The position numbers were made by a program, and so were the translations under genes. DNA of 64,000 nucleotides from contig CAYWRZ010000006.1 of NCBI GenBank assembly GCA_964460845.1, forward strand, positions 138,091 to 202,090. The letters are read 5' to 3'. The stretch comes from CAYWRZ01 sp964460845. GTDB lineage: Bacteria > Bacteroidota > Bacteroidia > Flavobacteriales_D > UBA2798. How positions within the stretch are numbered: position 1 is the stretch's first letter; every line of letters starts with the position of its first letter. Below the pieces are notes generated by a model that worked only from the letters and a program-made list of their open reading frames with translations, was not told where the DNA came from and did no database searches. Positions 60,936-64,000 of the stretch are shown piece after piece.

Positions 60936-61604
60936 ATGAGCAACTACACACGTAACCTCGAATTTCTTTGCCGAAAACACAAAATTGATCAAAGTACATT
61001 AGCCGACGAAATCGGGATCGATTTTACCGATTTACGTAAACCTTCGCCAGACGATCTGTGGCGTATCTCAAGGCACTTCGGCATTTCTATCGATGTGCTG
61101 GTAAGCGGTCAGTTTGAAAAAATAGCAGCCATAAAGGAAAAAGATATACGCCTGCTGGTGATGGATGTGGACGGCGTGATGACCGATGGCGGAATGTATT
61201 ACAGCGAAAGCGGCGACGAATACAAAAAATTCAACGTCAAAGACGGAATGGCCATTAAGAAGCTGCCCGAAAAAGGAATAAGCACCGCCATTATCAGCAA
61301 CGGAAGCAACAAAAGCCTGATTGCACGCAGGGCCGTGCACCTCGGTATAGAACGGGTAGAAGTAGGTACTCAGCTCAAGCTCGATGTGCTCAAAGCCTGG
61401 TGTGCGCAGCTTGGAATCGAACTTTCGCAGGTAGCCTATATCGGCGATGATATCAACGACGAACCGGTGATGAAAGCCGTAGGACTAAGTGCCTGTCCGG
61501 CCGACGCGGTGGATTCGGTAAAACGCATCAGTCAAATTCTGCTTGAACGAAAGGGCGGAGAAGGCTGCGTACGTGAATTTATTGATCTTTATCTACTGAA
61601 ATGA
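60936..61604 (+). CDS. HTH domain fused to a KdsC-like HAD phosphatase
   Basis: This is a 222-residue fusion. Residues 1-62 resemble an XRE-type helix-turn-helix (KIDQSTLADEIGIDFTDLRK, DDLWRISRHFGISIDVLVSG). Residues 65-222 are a KdsC-like HAD phosphatase: LLVMDVDGVMTDGGMYYSES, FNVKDGMAIKKLPEKGIS, IISNGSNKSLIARRAVHLGI and YIGDDINDEPVMKAVGL. The catalytic Asp pair is intact. It follows the DAHP synthase gene by 7 bp and overlaps the next gene by 4 bp. It may be a regulated sugar-phosphate phosphatase; another kdsC lies at 55866. Confidence 0.8.
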   Translation: MSNYTRNLEFLCRKHKIDQSTLADEIGIDFTDLRKPSPDDLWRISRHFGISIDVLVSGQFEKIAAIKEKDIRLLVMDVDGVMTDGGMYYSESGDEYKKFNVKDGMAIKKLPEKGISTAIISNGSNKSLIARRAVHLGIERVEVGTQLKLDVLKAWCAQLGIELSQVAYIGDDINDEPVMKAVGLSACPADAVDSVKRISQILLERKGGEGCVREFIDLYLLK

Positions 61605-62200
61605 CGCACCTGCGTTATTACATACTTTACAAACCTTTCGGCACGATATGCCAGTTTAGTCCCGAAGGCAATCACCCTACCCTGGCCGATCTCGGCTATG
61701 CTTTTCCTACCGATGTGTACCCCGTAGGCCGACTCGATACCGACAGCGAAGGATTGCTTATTCTGACCAACGACAAAAAGCTCAATGCACTGCTACTCCA
61801 TCCTTCCAAGCGACACGCACGCACTTACTGGGTACAGGTCGAAGGACAAATCACTTCTCAAGCCCTGCAACAGCTTGCGCAAGGTGTTACCTTTTCACTC
61901 AACGGCAAACCTTACCACACGCTTCCGGCACAAGCGCAGGCCATAGAAGCGAGAGAAATACCCGAACGGAATCCACCGGTTCGTTTTCGCAAAACCGTAC
62001 CCGACAGTTGGCTTGCGCTGACCCTTTTCGAAGGCAAAAACCGACAGGTACGTCGCATGACCGCACAAACCGGATTCCCTACCCTACGTCTGATCAGGCA
62101 TAGCATCGAAAAATTAGATAGAGGCGCTCTGCAACCCGGAGAAGTACAGGAAATAGACGGAAAGTTACTTTACCGTTTACTCCAACTGGAAAAAGCCTGA
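61601..62200 (+). CDS. rluE: Pseudouridine synthase, RsuA/RluE family
   Basis: This is an enzyme of 199 residues that probably isomerises a uridine in 23S rRNA (RluE type). The catalytic motif GRLDTDSEGLLILTND includes the essential Asp. YYILYKPFGTICQFSP opens the fold, and GKNRQVRRMTAQTGFPTLRL is the usual C-terminal motif. The N-terminal S4 domain of RsuA is absent, as in RluE. It overlaps the HTH-KdsC gene by 4 bp and is the last gene of the aroG-type unit. Confidence 0.88.
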   Translation: MTHLRYYILYKPFGTICQFSPEGNHPTLADLGYAFPTDVYPVGRLDTDSEGLLILTNDKKLNALLLHPSKRHARTYWVQVEGQITSQALQQLAQGVTFSLNGKPYHTLPAQAQAIEAREIPERNPPVRFRKTVPDSWLALTLFEGKNRQVRRMTAQTGFPTLRLIRHSIEKLDRGALQPGEVQEIDGKLLYRLLQLEKA

Positions 62201-62255
62201 GAGCCACCCTCTCTTACTTACTGATAATCAGTCGAATAATTCTGTTTCTGAAAAA

Positions 62256-62273
62256 TTAACATTAAATTAATAC
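62256..62273 (+). promoter_or_regulatory. Candidate Pho box 1
   Basis: TTAACAT, a 4-bp spacer and TTAATAC make a 7-4-7 arrangement with 11-bp phasing, upstream of a phosphate-selective-type porin. The second half-site is imperfect. Confidence 0.35.
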
Positions 62274-62376
62274 ACGCTTTATCAGGGTGTAGAACGGGCT
62301 ATTCTCCCCTTTTCAGAGCGCGCCTTATACTTTTATGCACTAAAAAAGCGTTAGTAGTCAAATCCTTACAACCTTG

Positions 62377-62394
62377 TTTACATTAATTTAACAT
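62377..62394 (+). promoter_or_regulatory. Candidate Pho box 2
   Basis: TTTACAT, TAAT and TTAACAT give direct 7-bp repeats spaced 4 bp, the geometry of PhoB sites. It is 58 bp upstream of the -7 element. A weaker TTAATTC/TTAAATA pair (62418-62435) lies nearer. Confidence 0.45.
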
Positions 62395-62452
62395 TGAGCG
62401 ATTGGGTGTATAGAAGGTTAATTCTGTATTAAATAATTGCGAAAGGCTATTC

Positions 62453-62460
62453 TATATTTG
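62453..62460 (+). promoter_or_regulatory. -7 element of the porin gene
   Basis: TATATTTG, 38 bp before ATG 62499; no -33 at normal spacing, as often seen when an activator is needed. Confidence 0.5.
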
Positions 62461-62498
62461 CAGCGCTCTATTTAAAAAAATCTTTTCTCACACCTTAC

Positions 62499-63707
62499 AT
62501 GAGCCGCATTTACATCCTGCTTGTTCTGTTCCTGCTGGTGTTTACCGGCACGGCATATGCCCAGTCTGATACGGCTACACGCCCCCTGGTTTCTGAGAAA
62601 TGGTACGATAACATCGGGCTCAGAGGCTATGCTCAGTTTCGCTACAACAGACTGCTTGAAACCAATCCCGATTTGCAATGCGAACAATGTGATCGATCCT
62701 GGGGAGAAAACGGCGGTTTTTTCATTCGCAGGATACGCCTTATTTTATTCGGGCAAATTCACCCGCGTGTCTATTTCTACATTCAACCTGATTTTGCCAG
62801 CTCGGCTTCTTCTACCGCCCTGCATTTCGGACAAATTCGTGATGCCTATGTCGATCTGGGGATAGATGCCGATAACGAATTTCGTTTTCGTGTAGGACAA
62901 AGTAAAGTACCTTTCGGGTTTGAAAATATGCAGTCGAGCCAAAACCGCCTGCCGCTCGATCGCAACGATGCCATGAACAGCGGACTGCTCAACGAACGCG
63001 ATTTAGGGGTATTCTTTTATTACGCTCCAAAAAAAATACGAGACCGGTATGCCATGCTCGTAAGAGACGGCTACAAAGGTTCGGGCGATTACGGTGTACT
63101 GGCTTTGGGAGCTTATAATGGCCAAACCGCCAATAAGCCCGAGCGGAATAACGAGCTGCATGTGGTAGGACGAGTAACCTGGCCTTTCGAAATAGGCAGG
63201 CAAATCGTAGAACCTTCTTTACAAGCTTACACCGGACGCTACGTGATTACTCCCGATATGCTTTCGCAGGGCGTAAAATACAAGACCGATCGCAATTATC
63301 TCGATCAGCGGGTAGGTGCCTCTTTTGTACTGTATCCGCGTCCTTTCGGGATCATGGCCGAATACAATATCGGACAGGGTCCGCGGTTTAACAAGCACAG
63401 CGATTCGATCGAAGTACAGCCTTTACAGGGCGGATATGTGATGCTCAACTACAAGCTGGAGCTCGGCAGGCAAACACTTTTTCCTTTTGCCCGCTATCAT
63501 CAGTACGACGGAGGGAAAAAATTCGAGCGCGATGCACGCAGCTACAATGTAAGCGAGCTCGAAATAGGTGCCGAATGGCAGCCTCATCCTAATTTTGAAC
63601 TGGTGATGATGTACACCATTTCGGAACGTCGTTTCGAAGATTATTTGTTGCCTGATAATTTACAGCGTGGGAACCTGCTGCGCATACAGGTACAATTAAA
63701 TTTTTAG
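62499..63707 (+). CDS. Outer-membrane porin of the OprO/OprP (phosphate-selective) family
   Basis: This outer-membrane beta-barrel protein of 402 residues has a signal peptide ending TAYAQ. OprP-type features are FFIRRIRLILFGQIHPRVYF, PDFASSASSTALHFGQIRDA, FRFRVGQSKVPFGFENMQSS and a Phe at the C-terminus (QLNF), needed for barrel insertion. Such porins carry phosphate, polyphosphate or other anions; the specific ion is not evident. A 300-bp upstream region holds a -7 box and candidate Pho boxes. No co-transcribed partner is seen. Confidence 0.85.
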   Translation: MSRIYILLVLFLLVFTGTAYAQSDTATRPLVSEKWYDNIGLRGYAQFRYNRLLETNPDLQCEQCDRSWGENGGFFIRRIRLILFGQIHPRVYFYIQPDFASSASSTALHFGQIRDAYVDLGIDADNEFRFRVGQSKVPFGFENMQSSQNRLPLDRNDAMNSGLLNERDLGVFFYYAPKKIRDRYAMLVRDGYKGSGDYGVLALGAYNGQTANKPERNNELHVVGRVTWPFEIGRQIVEPSLQAYTGRYVITPDMLSQGVKYKTDRNYLDQRVGASFVLYPRPFGIMAEYNIGQGPRFNKHSDSIEVQPLQGGYVMLNYKLELGRQTLFPFARYHQYDGGKKFERDARSYNVSELEIGAEWQPHPNFELVMMYTISERRFEDYLLPDNLQRGNLLRIQVQLNF

Positions 63708-63927
63708 GCTTCCCTCTTCGGGCAATTTATTCACTAAAAAGGCTAAGCCGTTTTTTCCGGCATGGTATCAATCCCACTAAAAAATAGCTTTAACGGGAAG
63801 TAACCAAGAATAACAGGTATAGGGTAAACGAATTACCGGTAGTTGTTTTTATTTATCCGCTTTGAGGTTTATTTCCGAAAGCCGCTATTCCTATAAATTT
63901 TATAGCTACGAATGATAGACTTAATAA

Positions 63928-63960
63928 AAATAGCCCCGGCACTACATGCCGGGGCTATTT
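63928..63960 (-). terminator. Terminator, probably for a gene beyond the right edge
   Basis: Positions 63928-63941 pair perfectly with 63947-63960 (stem core AGCCCCGGCA). On the minus strand it is followed by TTTTTATT, better than the short T-run on the plus strand, so it likely ends a minus-strand gene from outside the window. The 220 bp after the porin stop shows no gene. Confidence 0.65.
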
Positions 63961-64000
63961 CATCACTTAAAGTATATTCCTAAGGCTTATTTTGCCAGGT

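Overview
The window comes from a draft genome (there is a run of ten N) of a Bacteroidota bacterium. The evidence is three large proteins ending in the gliding-motility-type C-terminal sorting domain (T9SS type B), a T9SS type A tail, HmuY-type heme genes, SprB repeats, bacillithiol synthase BshA, DUF3857/transglutaminase and TPR proteins, and promoters whose -7 element matches TAnnTTTG. Order or family cannot be fixed from the sequence. T9SS adhesins and SprB repeats suggest a surface-active, possibly gliding, free-living type rather than a gut Bacteroides.

Layout. 1-3785: a 5'-truncated adhesin and a second T9SS type B adhesin, both built from a shared GGTW-type Ig-like repeat. 3844-8221 (minus): a compact set encoding a GspF-like platform protein, three pseudopilin-like proteins resembling GspJ, GspI and GspK, a MORN-repeat secreted protein and a small membrane protein, with no ATPase or secretin nearby. 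8427-16810 (plus): a heme uptake locus with a T9SS-sorted HmuY-like protein, HmuTUV ABC transporter, heme-processing HmuS, TonB-dependent receptor and a HmuY-like lipoprotein. 17010-20675: a 1221-residue adhesin with a structured leader. 20772-22470: an accessory scar holding a CxxC/AraC regulator, a 240-bp relic of a copper P-type ATPase, a small HMA protein and an ORF6N gene.

22563-33229 (minus): a nine-gene surface polysaccharide operon (amidotransferase fusion, GT-C-like pair, two flippases, GT2, O-antigen polymerase/ligase, DegT aminotransferase, initiating sugar transferase). 33230-34917: a regulatory gap with strong hairpins and a REP pair, then bshA. 35018-42844: a GH3/beta-lactamase-fold fusion, mutL, two rhomboid proteases and an EEP hydrolase. 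42983-48990: a short SSB, a DUF3857/transglutaminase protein, tRNA-Leu(CAG) interrupted by the N run, and a secreted protein of unknown function. 48987-54400: TerC, CoA pyrophosphatase, a TPR protein and bioD-bioF-bioB. 54478-63707: a secreted propeller-like protein, KdsC, L19, a CxxCH lipoprotein and DUF4920 protein, NDH-2, DAHP synthase, an HTH-KdsC fusion, an RluE-type pseudouridine synthase and an OprO/P-type porin with possible Pho boxes.

The most notable points are the copA relic, the paired HmuY proteins at both ends of the heme locus, palindrome clusters at the heme promoter and inside the ORF6N gene, a pseudoknot-like leader before the largest adhesin, the reduced pseudopilus set, and the HTH-KdsC and glutaminase-amidotransferase fusions. 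Functions are assigned by recognising motifs by eye; no searches were run.
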